Shown: positions 5,468-6,054 of the stretch, piece after piece
Layout: the number at the start of each line of letters is the position of its first letter
Numbering within the stretch: position 1 is the first letter of the stretch
Origin: Candidatus Bathyarchaeota archaeon
GTDB lineage: Archaea > Thermoproteota > Bathyarchaeia > TCS64
NCBI GenBank assembly: GCA_030608725.1
Contig: JAUWDP010000076.1
Location: 1 to 6,054 of the forward strand
Direction of reading: 5' to 3'
DNA: 6,054 nt
Program-made: the position numbers and the translations under genes
Notes under the pieces: generated by a model
Told to the model about the DNA's origin: nothing
What the model saw: the letters and a program-made list of their open reading frames with translations, nothing else
The model's database searches: none

Positions 5468-6054
5468 TTACTCGGCCTCCTCCTTTTTCTTGTCGCCACC
5501 CCTTATCCTTGAGAGAAGTCCTCCGCGTTCTTCGGGGTCTTTCCTATCGATTCTCCAGTCAACCTCTACCTCCTCCTGCACGAGGCGTTTATAGTCGATG
5601 CCGGGTATGCGTAGAAGCTTCTCTGGGATGAGTCCATCGGGTCGGAAGATCATGACCACTAGGAGCAGTGTCGCTAGGAGCTGCTGCTCGAAGATCACGA
5701 TCGGATACCATATGAAGCTCTCTAGGGCCCACTTGTAGACTATGATTACCCTTCTCATGGCGATGATCAGGGCGCAGCCGATGAAGGTGCCTGCGTTGTT
5801 TCCCGGTCCGCCGATCATGAGCATGAGCCATGGCCAATAGGTCCAGGTCGCCCTGATGAAGTTGGACTGGATGACATAGGAGTAGTAGTATCCTATTAGG
5901 CCCCCTACGACGGCGGTGATGCCCGAGGCGAACATGAGGACGTTCCTGCGTATCGCTGTGACGTCCTTGCCGACGCTTTGGACGGTGAGATCGTTCTCCC
6001 TGACGCCCCTCATGAGGCGTCCGTAGGGCGAGTTAAGCATGGTGCGTAGAATGA
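5468..6054 (-). CDS. livM: Branched-chain amino acid-type ABC importer permease LivM, C-terminal part
   Basis: LivM and LivH form the membrane channel of importers for branched-chain amino acids and related solutes, powered by LivG and LivF and fed by a binding protein. The frame stays open past the ATG at 6040 to the right edge (Ile-Leu-Arg-Thr before Met), so that ATG is internal and the N-terminal part lies outside. Numbered from that Met, the segment [15 protein letters not shown] (3-17) is the LivM cytoplasmic loop that normally contacts the ATPases. Membrane segments follow at about 33-55, 66-78 and 84-102, with the family motif [12 protein letters not shown] (77-88), and the last at about 111-133, then FRPDGLIP. 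LivM proteins usually end soon after this point; here a charged tail of about 50 residues continues to KKKEEAE. The substrate could also be urea or another amide, as in the related UrtC. The gene is first of two visible genes on this strand. Confidence 0.92.
   Translation of the reverse strand, partial: ILRTMLNSPYGRLMRGVRENDLTVQSVGKDVTAIRRNVLMFASGITAVVGGLIGYYYSYVIQSNFIRATWTYWPWLMLMIGGPGNNAGTFIGCALIIAMRRVIIVYKWALESFIWYPIVIFEQQLLATLLLVVMIFRPDGLIPEKLLRIPGIDYKRLVQEEVEVDWRIDRKDPEERGGLLSRIRGGDKKKEEAE
5476..5485 (-). promoter_or_regulatory. Strong Shine-Dalgarno site inside the livM 3' end
   Basis: The minus strand reads AAGGAGGAGG within the last codons of the LivM gene, nine bases before the ATG of the 46-codon gene. 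It is the best Shine-Dalgarno match in the window and the main evidence that the microprotein is translated. The same bases encode Lys and Glu of the LivM tail, so part of the match could be coincidental. Confidence 0.55.

Noticed and set aside
6038..6040. ATG as start of the LivM-type permease
   Set aside because: The frame continues upstream to the window edge, and the protein from this Met would lack more than the N-terminal half of the permease. The Met is internal, just before the conserved NSPYGR loop.

Overview
This looks like archaeal chromosomal DNA. The clearest signs are the paired genes for translation initiation factor aIF2-alpha and the H/ACA ribonucleoprotein protein Nop10, both archaeal/eukaryotic information-processing genes. 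AT-rich gaps with TATA-like boxes and a T-rich terminator agree with this. The coding DNA is fairly GC-rich and the gaps are AT-rich. The phylum cannot be fixed from the sequence. A TACK-type lineage such as Bathyarchaeia is a guess from general appearance, not a demonstrated assignment.

Left part, plus strand (1-1445): the 3' portion of the aIF2-alpha gene (its 5' end lies before the window), then nop10, which probably starts at a TTG just inside the aIF2-alpha/nop10 junction. After a 107-base gap with TATA-like elements comes a separate 122-residue gene of unknown function. It has its own promoter candidate, Shine-Dalgarno site and a T-rich terminator.

Middle part, minus strand (1488-5170): a two-gene ABC operon read right to left. 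The first gene encodes a 919-residue FtsX/MacB-type permease with two FtsX modules and two large extracytoplasmic domains. The second encodes a 294-residue MacB/LolD-type ATPase with an extra C-terminal helical hairpin. The two genes are 38 bases apart and very probably form one complex, which would act on an extracellular or membrane-embedded substrate by mechanotransmission or export. The substrate cannot be read from the sequence.

Right part, minus strand (5326-6054): the 3' part of a LivM-type permease gene of a branched-chain amino acid (or related solute) importer, running off the right edge. One base after its stop codon comes a 46-codon gene for a single-pass membrane microprotein with a charged tail. 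The 155-base gap between this operon and the FtsX-type operon holds a TATA-like promoter candidate for the latter.

I see no mobile element, CRISPR array, tRNA or rRNA. Most of the window is ordinary core and transport biology. The parts most worth a second look are the 122-residue orphan gene, the 46-residue microprotein attached to livM, and the C-terminal hairpin on the ATPase.
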